Positions 1 to 11,399 of a stretch of 64,000 nucleotides of DNA are shown here, one piece after another. A program made the translations under genes and the position numbers. The DNA comes from Azadirachta indica (lineage: Eukaryota > Streptophyta > Magnoliopsida > Sapindales > Meliaceae), in NCBI GenBank assembly GCA_022749755.1, contig CM040442.1, positions 6,236,457-6,300,456 on the forward strand. The letters are read 5' to 3'. The notes under the pieces are model-generated. The model did no database searches, was not told the origin of the DNA, and saw only the letters and a program-made list of their open reading frames with translations. Within the stretch, counting starts at the first letter, position 1; every line of letters begins with the position of its first letter.

Positions 1-290
1 TCAGCCTTCAGGTTTGACTTGGCCAAATACACATACCATGTAATATCAACTTAGTTCTCTCAAAATGAAGACTAAATTAAAGAGGAAGAAAAAGAAATCA
101 AGCTATATATATATATATTATCTTATCTAGCTATATAAGGATTCTTCAAAGAGGCTATGAAGTAATATCTCATCTAGTACTGGGGCCGGCAGGTAAGAAT
201 AAGACATAACCCTTAATAATTAATACCGGTGAAATAATTAATACAGCTTTAATTTTCTTCTGAGCATACAAAGGGAAAATAGGCCTTTTG
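1..290. repeat. Resistance-array upstream block, copy A
   Basis: This stretch is closely repeated at 29211-29510: both start with the same 'tcagccttcaggtttgactt' and share a run of more than 100 bases with few changes. It is one of about seven copies of a non-coding block that lies upstream of each CC-NB-LRR copy. No gene is visible here. Confidence 0.8.
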
Positions 291-479
291 TAGCATAAAG
301 ACGTCACTTCTCATCAATGGGGACTCAAAATCTATGACTATCAATTAGTTTCATTATTACTTCATAGTCTTTACTTCAATACTCATCGAACAAAAACTCT
401 ATGTACTTCTTAGATTTTTCCAACCAAAATTAGAAAAGATATTGTTCGTTCACATAAAACCATAGGTCATTTTTAGGTT

Positions 480-880
480 GTTTACTGATCAAAAGACCTT
501 GATCTGAACTCTTGCCGTCCAAAACTGTGTTTAATTCCGTCTATATGTTGGACTTAAAACACACTCTCACGCCGCGCCACACAATTTGAATCTTGCATTA
601 TTTAAGTTTTAAGTCCAACCTGGAGAAACCGTCCAAAATTATCCTATTTGGGGTTCTAAGTATTCTTAGAAGAGTAGACGGCGGCCTAATTTCCTTTGGT
701 TCGACGAACGGTCGAAGTCCGTAGCCCAATCCAAGAAACTGGGCACTTACCCGTATTAATCGGATTTTATTCCATCCCGCGACACAACCAACCATATGGG
801 AAAAAATGTAAAATATGTACCATGGGAATTCTTTTTGCAATTCTTTTCTTCTAAAAGTGTTGTTGGCTCCCATTTTTTGC
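480..880. other. GC-richer patch of unknown origin
   Basis: This 400-base patch is clearly more GC-rich than the surrounding AT-rich DNA and is absent from the matching place near 29500. The - strand is open over 598-873 (91 codons). I do not recognise the translation. It may be a piece of a retroelement or of another gene. Sequence from 880 to 1490 is AT-rich and shows nothing I can name. Confidence 0.3.
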
Positions 881-1489
881 TGTCAGAAATTATGTGACTA
901 TTATATCACAAAATGACATAATTATTACTAAACAACAAATTACTAATTACATTAATTGTTTATAATATTTAATAAAAAAATATAATAATATTGATTAGAA
1001 TATATATATATATATATACTTATTACAATCAATTATTTAGAATTAGTTTTTTTTTTTTTTTTGACATACTAGTCACACATATTTCTAATATTTCTTATAT
1101 TCATTACTTTAGTCCAAAAAATTTTAGACTCATGTGTGGTAACATTATGCCACATTAATTTTATAAGAAGATTTTGATCATGGATGTGAATCATGAATTT
1201 TTTTTTTTAAAAAAGAATTTTAGAGAATTCTCACTTATAAAATATCAAATTTCTCAACTATTATTATTCAAATTTGAGATGATCTGAAAGTGTTAAAACA
1301 TATTCAAAAATACCCAAACTCAAATGTTTAGGAGAAAAAAAAAGAAAAAATTGTAAATGTTGAAATTCATTAGACAAATTCTTTGCATTCTACATGTATT
1401 TTTCTTATTAATAGATTTATGTCATTAATTTAACTTAGAACTACCCTAACCTTACACAATTACCGAAGTATTGTGGTGAGGTTTCCATA

Positions 1490-2230
1490 TATAAGTTATG
1501 AAACAAATGCTCCTATTCCTAAAAACTGACAGTGAGTCTCAATTCTTAATCTTCAATCGCTTGGCCAAAGTGCAGCCTTACACATGGACGCATATCATTT
1601 CTTGGAAACAAGCTGTATGTTATCCTAGGAGTCTTCAAAGAGAGACAGGCCTTGTATATATTAATTAAAATGAAGTGGGTATGCAGTTAAGAAGAAGACA
1701 ATGTTTTAATTATTTTCTTATCAGAAGGCTATTTAAGTCATCGTAGAATAATTTATGCACTCGTTAAACTTTTCATGTGTAAAAGGTCATTGTTTTATTT
1801 AGAAGTATAATATTGTAGGATGTCGTTATCGTGCAGAATTAATTCGTATATATTGGATCACCGACATATGAATATAGACTTTGAAATAAATATATAAAAG
1901 ATTTATACAAGGCGTGAATAAAGAACAAACTTGTTATATTAACAATAATATTTGAAATACGTGTTATAATTATACAGCTAACACAACAACTATATAGATT
2001 TTTCAATGATAACATACACCTAATATACACAAAATTAAAAAAAAAAAAAAATGACGAGTGAAGGGAATCGTTGGTCATTTTTAATTAAATTTATAAAAGG
2101 GATGTGCCAACTGAAAATCATGTTCTAAGATATGCATGTCTAACATTAAAGGACAAGTAATATATTTGTCAGATTTAGACAATGTGGTCCGCGTCTATCT
2201 CCAAGTGACTCCAATTATTTACTTGTCTTA
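1490..2230. repeat. Resistance-array upstream block, copy B
   Basis: This matches 17150-17930 over most of its length, including the words 'agctgtatgttat' and 'aaaggtcatt', the poly-A tract near 2040 and the segment ending 'gtggtccgcgtctatct'. It is the upstream block of the copy at 5032, as 17150-17930 is of the copy at 18142. The - strand ORF at 1839-2078 is AT-rich, low complexity and not a gene. Confidence 0.75.
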
Positions 2231-2574
2231 GAAAATTATAGAGGTAATCCTGCATAATATTCCCTTAATAATGACATAACTTACAATATTTAATATTTAT
2301 ATCATGCTCAATTAAATTAAGTTACAGTGGATTTTAAAACACGCATAGCATCCAATAAAATCTAGGATTATCAATCACAATCTCTTACAAAAGGGATATT
2401 CCAACTAAAATACCATGTTTTAATATGTCATCTAACAATGAACACGTTGACTATATATTAACATAAAACATATTCTAAAATTATAGATACCCAATCTCGT
2501 CAATTGATATTGTCATGTGTAAACCTTTAAAATAATGAATATATAATTATTATGTTTTGTTTGTAATGAGTACA

Positions 2575-3285
2575 TATCAAAGTTAATCAATTATGTCAAA
2601 TGAAGACTGAAGAATAAGAAATTAAGTTATATTCGTTTATTGGAATCAATTAAAATATTATCCTAGGATTCTTCAAAGAGGGTAGTTAAGAATTAAGACA
2701 ATATTTTAATTTCCCTATCAGCAAGTCATCGTAGAAAATTTCTGCACTAGTATGAAATTAAGGTCAATATTTTAATTGAAAATACAACTAACGTTTATGA
2801 TATTTAATATTATGTTTCATTTTATAATCTCTTCTCTTTCGAATAACAAGATAGACCTATAATATTTTAGGATATATATCCAGAGTTTGTGTAGGGTTTC
2901 CGATGAATATTTGACTTAAACTGAAAAGGACACTAAATTAAGGTGAAGTCATATATAAAGTAAGTAAGAAAGAGTAAACTTCTTATAAATTCACAATGAT
3001 ATTTGGAATACATGTTATACTAAAGCTAACTCAACAATTATATATATATAGGTTGTTTAATGTAAACATAGAGAATACTAAGGCTAATATACAAATGAAA
3101 AAACAATAGCGAGGGGGAATCATTTGTCATATATATTTGCTAACTACATGTGAATACACAGCAACTAACGTTATTTTATTAGATTTACAGAAGGGACATT
3201 ACCAACAAAAAACCTTGTTTAATGATTTAGAGCACAAATTCAGGGAGGCTTTGTAACCGATGTCTATCTGCAAGTGACTAGTACT
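2575..3285. repeat. Resistance-array upstream block, copy C
   Basis: A second, more diverged upstream block directly follows copy B. It shares with 9285-9500, 14760-15000 and 29350-29520 the order: 'gaagactgaa', 'ggattcttcaaagagg', 'ttaatttcccta', then 'gtagaaaatttctgcac'. Its end (3075-3140) also matches the DNA fused to the truncated gene at 19252. No gene is visible. Confidence 0.7.
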
Positions 3286-3720
3286 TTCGGTATAATTCTT
3301 TAAGTAAAATTTTTAGGAGTAGTTTTTTTATCAATAAAACTGTTTTAAGTAAAATTTTTAACAAAATTTTATTAGCAATTATGTTATCACAAAAAACTTT
3401 GAGAAAGAATTAAGTAATTACATTAATAATTAAGTTTTTAATGATTTATTTTAAAGAAATAACTTAAAATTTTTAAACAAAATAAAAATATTTTAAATAA
3501 TTTCATATTTTCAAAAATTTACTGTTAAAGGCATAGATATTGAACCTTTTTAAGTAGAAGAAAAATTATTTTCTTAATTTTTAAAAACTCTTTTTTTTTC
3601 AGTGTCAACCAAACGATACTTGAAAATTTGAAAAAAATTTTTATCGTTAAAAGAACTCTTGTAATTAATGACAAAATACTTTTAATTAATAAAAAGCCAC
3701 TCAAAATACTTTTGTTTCAA
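3284..3720. mobile_element. Diverged MITE-like element
   Basis: The internal sequence from about 3520 to 3700 lines up with the better-preserved element at 26363-26670: 'ttactgt.aaa', a 'cttttt..tagaa' stretch, 'taatttttaaaa', 'caaccaaacgatact' and 'tttttatcgttaaaagaact'. The terminal repeats are worn and I cannot fix the ends. It is non-coding and probably an old insertion between the upstream block and the promoter of the gene at 5032. Sequence from 3720 to 4400 is AT-rich and gene-free. Confidence 0.45.
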
Positions 3721-4389
3721 GAATTCACGATGATTCAATTGCTATATAGAGTAGACATGGTAGTCAAGGATATTAAATGAGAACTATGTGGCTACTTAAA
3801 CAATACAAAATTTATAAATTAAAAACAAAATAAAGAAATCATTCAATTAAAATTCAGGATAATTTATTTCCAATAAGAATATGTTGACACGGAATCATAG
3901 TTTTCCTTAATTTCTCACAATTAAAAGAGAAAGTGTTTGGCCCTTAAAATATATACTCAGAATTAACTCAACATCTTTTTTTCTTTTATTTGTAAATTTT
4001 CGTTTGAGTATATAGTTTTTCTTATTCTCAGCATTATTTATCCTAAATATCCCATCGTCCCTGGTATTATTTAGAAAGCTACTTTTTGGATATATTTGTT
4101 AAAATACCCCTTCATGATATATCTTGTTAGAAGTTCTCTCACTCTCAACATTATTTCCTTGGTTATTTTGTTAGATTAAAATTAAAACGAAAAAATATAT
4201 TCCTTTTTTTTTTTAATTTACCTTTATCTCCAGAATACATCACCCAAAACTAAAACAAGTGGAGTTCTAGGACAAACAATTGCAGAACCCTCACTCCCTA
4301 ACTTAATTAATTGTAAAGTGAAAACTACAAATTTTATAATCACATTATATAGCATGATTTATAATTTTTCTTTTTCACTTTTTCCGTCT

Positions 4390-4625
4390 CTAAACCAACA
4401 CAAGACAATACCTACAAGCCAACCTTCCTTGTTCAACTAGCATCAACAATACAACACAAATTAACAATTGAATACAAATTTATGCTAAAAATTGATCCAA
4501 AGGGATTACAGACATAGGGGCATATTAATATTAGGGGATGATGGATGTTAGGTCGACTAACAGGGGAATCAGGCATATGCGCTTTTATTTCTGATGTAAC
4601 AATCCATACGCATGCCAATGTTCGG

Positions 4626-4661
<36 letters not shown>

Positions 4662-4700
4662 CAAAGTAAGCCCTTACTACGCCACACTTGCACAACCAGA
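4390..4700 (+). promoter_or_regulatory. Promoter region of the CC-NB-LRR copy at 5032
   Basis: This segment is conserved ahead of several copies (10350-10620 and 15180-16100 are clear relatives), which suggests it is the shared core promoter. It contains 'cttttatttctgatgtaa' (4581-4598), also seen at 10590 and 16020, and then a TA tract where the orphan copy at 16065 has an ordinary TATA-like 'ttatatttatatac'. Transcription probably starts shortly after 4660. There is no ATG between 4660 and the start at 5032. Confidence 0.55.
4628..4658. repeat. (TA)n microsatellite at the TATA position
   Basis: This is an uninterrupted TA dinucleotide run of 31 bases. It sits where related promoters in the window carry an irregular TATA-like stretch. 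Other TA runs in the window (for example 19851-19873, 25749-25771, 57810-57829) are not at promoters. Confidence 0.85.
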
Positions 4701-4749
4701 GCTAGATTCATCTCTTCCTATTCCTCATCAGCTAGACGTACAACTTGCT

Positions 4750-5025
4750 TTTCCAATAATCCTCACAAATATAAATCTTTTACTTGAACTCATTGGTTTT
4801 TTTTTCCTTTCTCAGTATTCCTCACAAACATTAATCATTTCCTTAAACTCACTGCTTGTTCTTCATTTTATTTTCCTTTAATTTCTCTATAATCCTAAAT
4901 CACATATATCTTTTCCTTAAGTTAAACTCATTGCTTTTCTTCATTCTTGCTTCTCTCAACAATCCTCACAAACATAAATCTTTCTCTAACTCATCGCTTT
5001 TCTTCATCCCTCTTTTAATTTCCGT
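4750..5025 (+). repeat. Four-unit tandem repeat in a 5' leader
   Basis: The leader before the ATG at 5032 consists of about four imperfect units of roughly 65-70 bases. Each has the pattern 'aatcctcacaaacataaatc', then 'ttccttaaactcattgctt', then 'ttcttcatt'. Units begin near 4753, 4810, 4886 and 4955. The orphan leader at 16128-16310 has about three units, while the leaders at 18085 and 30055 have one. It is pyrimidine-rich and has no upstream ATG. Confidence 0.75.
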
Positions 5026-5031
5026 ACGGCA

Positions 5032-7697
5032 ATGGGTAACAACATCTCAAGCTGCTTCACAACTAACTCATCACTTTGTTCCTTTTTTTCTTTCGTTGCT
5101 GGAGAAGCAAGATATATATGGCATCTGGAAAAGAATCTTGAAGCCTTGCAGACTGAATTGGATAAATTGATTCGAACAAGGGAAGATCTTCAGAACGAGG
5201 TGAACACTGCGGAAGAACAACCAATGAAACGGCGGACAAACCAGGTAATCGGGTGGCTACAAAGGGTACAGGAAATGGAAACTGAAGTGAAGAAGCTGCT
5301 GAAAGATGGATCTCAAGAAGTAGATAAACTATGTCTTGGAGGTTTTTGTTCCTTGGATTTGCAAACAGCCTATGACGTCGGGAAACAAGTACCCAGATTG
5401 ACGGATGACGTGACAAGGTTGAGGGATGAACGAAGAGACATCAGAGACGTTGCTGTGAGGATACCAGAAGGTCCAGCATTTGAATTACCTGTTGACCCAA
5501 TAATAGTGGGTCAACAATCAACATTGCACCAAGTTTGGAGATATATCACAGAAGAGCAGGCAGGAATTATTGGCCTTTATGGTCTAGGGGGTGTGGGCAA
5601 AACTACACTTTTAAAGCAAATTAACAACTTCTTCTGCACAAAACAGCATAATTTTGATGTTGTTATCTGGGTGGTTGTGTCTAGAGAGGCAAAACTTGAG
5701 AGCAGATTCAAAATGCTATTGGAAAAAGGATAGGTTTGTACGCCGAATCTTCGTGGAAGAGTAAAAGTGTTGAAGATAAGGCCTCCGACATCTGCAAAGT
5801 CTTAAGCCAAAGGAATTTTGTATTATTATTGGATGATATATGGCAGCGAATTGAATTATCCGAACTCGGCATCCCTCTTCAAAACCTGAATGTTTCATCC
5901 AAAATTCTCTTCACAACTCGTTCCAGTAAAGTTTGCGGCCAAATGGAAGCTAACAAGACGTTTAAAGTGAAGTGTTTGACAGAAGATCAAGCTTGGAGCT
6001 TGTTTGAAGAGAAAGTCGGAATGTCCACTATTAACCGTCATCCTCGTATCCGGGAGCAAGCGGAAAAGGTTGCCAGGGAGTGTGATGGTTTGCCACTTGC
6101 ACTAATTACCATTGGCAGAACCATGGCCTCAAAAAAGACACTTCAAGAATGGAAAAATGCTGTTCGGTACCTGGAAACATCATCATCCAAATTTTCAGGT
6201 ATGAAAGGGGTGTATTCGCTTTTAAAATTCAGTTATGATAATTTGCCAAGCGAAGAATATAAATCCTGTCTCTTGTACTGTAGTTTATTTCCTGAAGATT
6301 ATAGGATTCCTAAGGAGGACTTGATGCATTATTGGATTGGAGAAGGAATTTTAGATGATTTTGACGATGGATACGAGATTATTGGTGAGCTAATTAGTTC
6401 ATGTTTACTAGAAGAAGATGATGATCACGTAAAAATGCATGATGTGATTCGTGACATGGCGTTGTGGATAGTACGTAAAATTGAGAATGAGAAGGATAAC
6501 TTTTTAGTTCTAGCAGGAGCTCAATTAACTGGTGCACCAAAATTGGAACACTGGGAAGGGGTCAAAAGGATATCATTGATGGAAAATCAAATTAAGAGTC
6601 TGCAGGGAATTCCTAACTGTCATCGTCTCCGCACTTTGCTTCTTAATAAAAATAACATAAATCATGTAACTCCTGGTTTCTTTCAGTTTATGCCCACTCT
6701 CAGAGTTCTAAACCTAGGTCAAAATCCGTGTCTGGACAGAGTACCTTCAGGAATTTCAAGTCTGGTTTCACTGGAATATCTAGATCTCTCATTTACTTCC
6801 ATAAAAGAGTTGCCAGAGGAGTTGAAGGCCTTGGTAAATCTTAGATATTTGAACTTGGAACACCAAAGGCTGCGTAATATTCCACATCAACTGCTGTCCA
6901 GCTTATCAAAGCTGCAAGTACTCAGAATGCTGGATTGCACTGTTGATTTTACTAGAGCAGAAGAAGATAGCGTTCTATTTGGAGATGCTGAAGCTTTGAT
7001 GCAGGAACTACTCTGTTTGGAATACCTTAAAGTATTCACCTTTACCTTCTATAGTTCTCGTGCTCTCGAAGTTTTTGTGTCCTCTCAAAAGTTGCTCTGT
7101 TGTGCTCAATTTCTTAGCCTCAAAAGCTTCCACAAGTCAATTTCGCTCAACGTTTTACCTCTAGCACAAATGGAGAATCTCAAGTGTTTACAAATTAAAG
7201 AAACTGATTTGGAAGAGTTGACGATCGACTATGCAGAACAGGTCGAAAAAGTGCTACAAAGTGGTTTCGGCAGTCTCCACACGATTTACACTGGGTATTG
7301 CTCAAGTTTGATGGACATGTCGTGGCTTGTTTTTGCTCCAAATCTCAAGAAAATCGATATATTTTATTGCGATAAGATGGAAGAAATATTCAGTGTTGAA
7401 AAATTGAGAGGTGTTATGGAGAAAATCGGAAACCTCGACTTGTTTGCAGAACTCGAATTTCTAAGCCTAGTAGGCCTAGGAAATTTGCAGCGGATTTACG
7501 AGCATCCCCTGTCCTTTACACAACTGAAGGCAATAAACGTGATTGGATGTCCAAAGTTGAAGAAGCTTCCACTCGATTCCAACAGTGCAAAGGAACGTAC
7601 AATTGTTATAAAGGGACAGAAACATTGGTGGACAAAGCTAGATTGGGAGGATAAAGCCACTGAAAATACTTTTCTTACCAGTTTCCAAGAAGCCTGA
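5032..7697 (+). pseudogene. CC-NB-LRR resistance gene (RPS5/RPS2 type), one frameshift
   Basis: This is an intronless coiled-coil NB-LRR immune receptor that, if intact, would sense pathogen effectors at the inner plasma membrane. The start MGNNIS fits an N-myristoylation signal, followed by cysteine. The coiled coil covers about residues 25-130, the P-loop GLGGVGKTT lies near 184-192, and WVVVSRE (RNBS-A) follows. The second frame then carries LLLDDIW (kinase 2), FTTRS (RNBS-B), GLPLALITIG, CSLFPEDY (RNBS-D), KMHDVIRDMALW (MHD), about 12 LRRs and the family-typical tail ending in SFQEA. Frame 1 stops at 5733 because of an extra AG at 5698-5702 ('gagag', where paralogues have 'gag'). Without it the frame would be about 887 codons, the normal family length. 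It is the least damaged copy. It may be a recent pseudogene, a null allele or a sequence error. I see no intron that would skip the shift. Confidence 0.85.
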
Positions 7698-8040
7698 CAA
7701 TTAGAGCTCAACGAGGAGCAGAGTTTGAAAATGATTGGTTTCTGGTCCAAGCCTCTTCACCCATGGATTTCTCGCCTGATACATCTCATTTGATCGTTGT
7801 TTGCACAAACGTCCTGTAATTTGATCCAAGAGCATCTTATTGTCCGGTGTCACCTGTGATTTGTTTTGCTTGTACTGTTGTTTTCTCTTTTCTGATTAAT
7901 AATGTATTCTTCGTCGATTGCTTTCCTGGATTGAGTGCTCAGTTGGTTAGCAGAAATAAATCGTTGAATAATAGTCAAATATTAACTGTTTCATTTATCA
8001 CATCATGAAATTCTATATGATTTCCAACACTAATCATACA
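7698..8040 (+). other. Shared 3' untranslated region of the resistance genes
   Basis: The sequence after the stop, including 'ttaataatgtattcttcgtc' near 7898 and 'tttcctggattgagtgct', is repeated after the copies at 11399, 22795 and 32802. The AATAAT words are plausible polyadenylation signals. There is no coding sequence. Confidence 0.6.
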
Positions 8041-8275
8041 TATATACACACAATTATTGGTAATCTTTTCGGTACATGCTTATTAGAAGATAAAGTTAAA
8101 ATGAACAATGGGATCCATGATACGGCCCTGGGGACAGCATAAAAAATTTAAAAGAAAGGCAAGAGCTTTTCAGGACACTAAACCTTTGAGCCAGGAGTTG
8201 CTCCGTTTGGAACACTTTAATTAATGTGCTCGCCAAATTTTACCTCTTGCGTAAATGCAAGAGACCCAGCTGCAG
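8040..8275 (+). pseudogene. Shards of a CC-NB-LRR gene
   Basis: Two short matches lie side by side. At 8076-8140, 'catgcttattagaaga..aaagttaaaatgaacaat..gatccatgatac' corresponds to the MHD region (ACLLEEDD..VKMHDVIRD). At 8165-8230, 'cctttgagccaggagttgctccgtttggaacactttaa' corresponds to an LRR segment (ALKQELRCLEHLK). The parts between are missing. A similar MHD shard lies at 33130-33230. These are relics of an older copy downstream of the main one. Confidence 0.6.
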
Positions 8276-8454
8276 TTTTTTTTTTTTTTTTTCTCTTCCT
8301 AACAGGAATCTAATTCTAGTATTTCTCATGGGTAATGAAACAGATATATATATATTTTCGTACATGTTTTTTCAGCTATTTTTAAGTTTCCATAAAGAGA
8401 CAGAAGAAATATTTATACTAGATATTAAAAAGAAAGCTTCTTAAATTTATGAAG

Positions 8455-9235
8455 AAATCATTTTTTTTTATCTGTATTTTAATTAATTGCGTTATGATAG
8501 GTAACATCATTCATAAGTATTATTATAAATGACTTTCCAAAGTAGCTTTTAACAGTAATGGATATAAAATTAAGGGTATTTTTAGCATCGCCGTTCTTCG
8601 AGTATTAGGCCAAAAATCTATTGAAAATTGTTGACTTGATCAATGCTTCAATAGCGAAATTCTTTTAGCAAAGTCGTGCGAGAAACATTGTATCTAAAGA
8701 AAGATTTCATTCATTTAGGACAATGTCCTAATACAAGTGAGGCCTCTTCAAAAAATAATCTATATTCTAATATTAACAACCATGTAGAGAGTAAAATATA
8801 TATTGAGGGTATTATTTCCGTAATTCTCATCTTCTAAAGGTGTAGTTGATTTCTAACTTTATGTAAGATACTATGACATCGTCAAATCACAAATTAATAT
8901 TATCATAAAAAAACAATTAATGGTATACGGTGCAATATTTAATATATATTTCGTGGTCAAGTAACTAACATGCAATGTATTTTAAAATACACAAAATATT
9001 CAACAAAATTAACCAAGGATTATCAATCATATTCTCTCTAATTAAATTTACGAAAGGAACATACACACTAAATATCATGTTTTAACATGCTATCTAACAA
9101 TATTGAATAAGTTGACTGTTGATATAAAACACATTCGAATATAATACACACCCACTCTCATAAATTAAGATTGTAATATGTAGTAGCTCTTTAAACAAAT
9201 TAAATATAAAGGGAATATATTTTTTATGATTCGTT
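8455..9235. repeat. Intergenic module shared with 13900-14460
   Basis: From 8455 to about 8960 the sequence pairs with 13908-14460: 'aattaattg..ttatgatag', 'attattataaat', 'gagtattaggccaaaaatct' and 'aaagaaagatttc' occur in the same order. This marks the end of one tandem unit. AT-rich and gene-free to 9235. Confidence 0.6.
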
Positions 9236-9760
9236 TATGATCCATATATGAACACGACTCTCACAAGTCAAAAGAAACTTCCATGTTTCGTTTGGCCAAG
9301 TGTATCCTTACACATGCATACATATCAAACTTAATTGTCCCCAAATGACCCCAAATGAAGACTGAACTGTAAGAAAATTATATTAACTTATTGGGATTCA
9401 AAGAAGGTAGTTAAATTAAGAATAAGGCAGCGATTTTAATTTCCCTAAGCAGACTAGTAAAGTCATCGTAGAAAATTTCTGCACTGGTGTGAAAGGTCAT
9501 TATTTTAATTGAAACTACAACTAACCTTATGGTGTTTAAGGTTATGATTCATCTTACTATTATTTATTTTCTTTCAAATAACATGTTAGACATATAATAT
9601 TTATGATATCCATGAATATTTGACTTTAAAAGGGAAAAAAAGCTAGATATCAAGTATATATTAAGTATTCACAATGATGATGTTGAGGATACATGTTATA
9701 ACAAAGCTAACACAGCAATTATATATACAGGTTTTTCAATGTAAACATAGGGCTGAAGTT
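9235..9760. repeat. Resistance-array upstream block, copy D
   Basis: It contains 'ttggccaagtgtatcctta', 'cacatgcatacatatcaaac', 'gaagactgaa' and 'gtagaaaatttctgcact', as in the blocks at 2575, 14760 and 29211. It precedes the promoter-LRR fusion at 10621. Sequence from 9760 to 10350 is AT-rich with no gene. Confidence 0.7.
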
Positions 9761-10349
9761 GTCCAAGAAACACCCACGTATCCCTCGACATTATTTCAGT
9801 TGGCGTTAAAAGTTATTTATTGAATGTATTAAAATACCTCTAAAGATGCACAATGTCAAAGACTCTCTAGGCCTGAAGAGAGATAAAAAGATACAAAACA
9901 AGATTTTGTTGTCCAAATTAGAAAAGAAATAGGGAATAGAGATGGATGAATTTATGAGAAAGAAGAAAGAGAATAAAGATAAATGAAAGGAAAATTAAGG
10001 GATAATATTTATTTGGTTTTAATTTTATCTAAATAAAGAAGAAGAAAAATTGCTCCGTTTTAATTAATATTCTTGTTAGTTACTAATATTCTTATTAATC
10101 ATTATTCTTTATTCTTATAAAACAAATTAAATTACAAATTAACAAAATTGTTTAAAATCTCTTAATTTCCAATGAAAAGTAAATGTAAATCATATAAAAC
10201 TGAAGCAGCAGAGAGGATAAAGAATTGTGCTTCAACTCAAAATCATATCATTATGAAGCCTTTACTCCCTTCAAGTGAAAAGTAAAAGCTACAAAATAAT
10301 GACATAGTATTATGATTTCTACTTTTCTTTCTTTTTTGCTCTCTAAACC

Positions 10350-10620
10350 AACATAGAAGAAGTATCACAACAATATACAATGCCTAAGTCTCTTGTTCAT
10401 CTATCGCACAATACAACACAAACTAACGATTAAATACACCTAAATTATCTATAATTCCAATAAAAAATCATTTACGATTTAATTTATACTCCACAAACTT
10501 CACGTACCGTCGAGTGTACATGACTATATTTCTGAAATATAACTGGTGACGAGGTGTTAAGCCAAATAACATTGTACTAGGCATAACCCCTTTTATTTCT
10601 GACGTTAATGATGACTCAAT
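10350..10620 (+). promoter_or_regulatory. Resistance-gene promoter joined directly to an LRR fragment
   Basis: It matches the promoter at 4390-4620: 'accaacatag', 'tcttgttcatcta', 'acaatacaacacaaa' and 'cccttttatttctgacgt' at 10588-10605. About 15 bases after the last motif the LRR sequence begins. The TATA-like part, the leader and the first two thirds of the gene are deleted. Confidence 0.55.
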
Positions 10621-11399
10621 ATGGATTGCAATGTTAATTTTATTGGAGCTGAAAAGGGTAGTGTTCTATTTGGAAATGCTGAAGCTTTGAAGCAGGAATT
10701 GCGCTGTTTGGAACACTTAAAAATATACATCTTTACGGCTTTACCTTCCGTAGTGCTCGTGCTCTCAAAAATTTTGCGTCTCCTAAAAGTTGCACCGCTG
10801 TGTCAAATTCTGGGCCTCAAAAACTTTTCCAAGTCAGCATCGCTCAATATTCTACCTCTAGCACGAATTAAGAATCTCAGGAATTTACGAATTAACAGAA
10901 CTAATTTGAAAGAGTTGAAGATTGATTGTGCAGGACAGGTAGAAAAGTTCCCAGAAAGTCGTTTCCACAGTCTTCACACAATTTACATGGAGTGTTGCTC
11001 AAGTTTGATGGACATGACATGGCTTGTTTTCGCTCCAAACCTCAAGAAGATTGATATATGGTATTGCAATAATATGGAAGAAATAATCGGTGTCGAAAAA
11101 TTGGGACAAGTTTCAAAGAAAATGGGAAACCTCAACTTGTTTTCAGAACTGGAATTTCTATGCCTAGTAGGTCTAAGTAATTTGAAGAGCATCTGCTGGA
11201 ATCCATTGCCCTTGCGGAAGCTGAAGACATTAACGTGATTGGATGCCCAAAGCTGGAGAAACTTCCACTCGATTCTAACAGCATAAAGGAACGTACAATT
11301 GTCATAAAGGGACAAAAAAGCTGGTGGAAGAGGCTAGAATGGGAGGATCAGGCCACTGAAAATGCTTTTCGTACCAGTTATCAGAAGGCCTACCGATAA
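10621..11399 (+). pseudogene. LRR-only remnant of a CC-NB-LRR gene
   Basis: An ATG at 10621 opens a 205-codon frame that corresponds to the last third of the LRR domain of the paralogues (SVLFGNAEALKQEL, then MDMTWLVFAPNLKKIDIWYC). The frame ends at 11238 because one A is missing in 'gaagacattaacgtg', where paralogues have 'gaagacaattaacgtg'. The family tail (KLPLDSNS, then KGQKSWWKRLEWEDQATENAF) continues in another frame to a stop near 11399. CC and NB-ARC are absent. The ATG comes from the junction and is not the family start. Since a promoter segment lies just upstream, transcription is possible but unproven. Confidence 0.8.

Noticed and set aside
5736..7697. Second half of the 5032 copy as an independent gene
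   Set aside because: Its frame has no ATG near the start; it is the frameshifted continuation of the same receptor and would lack the P-loop.
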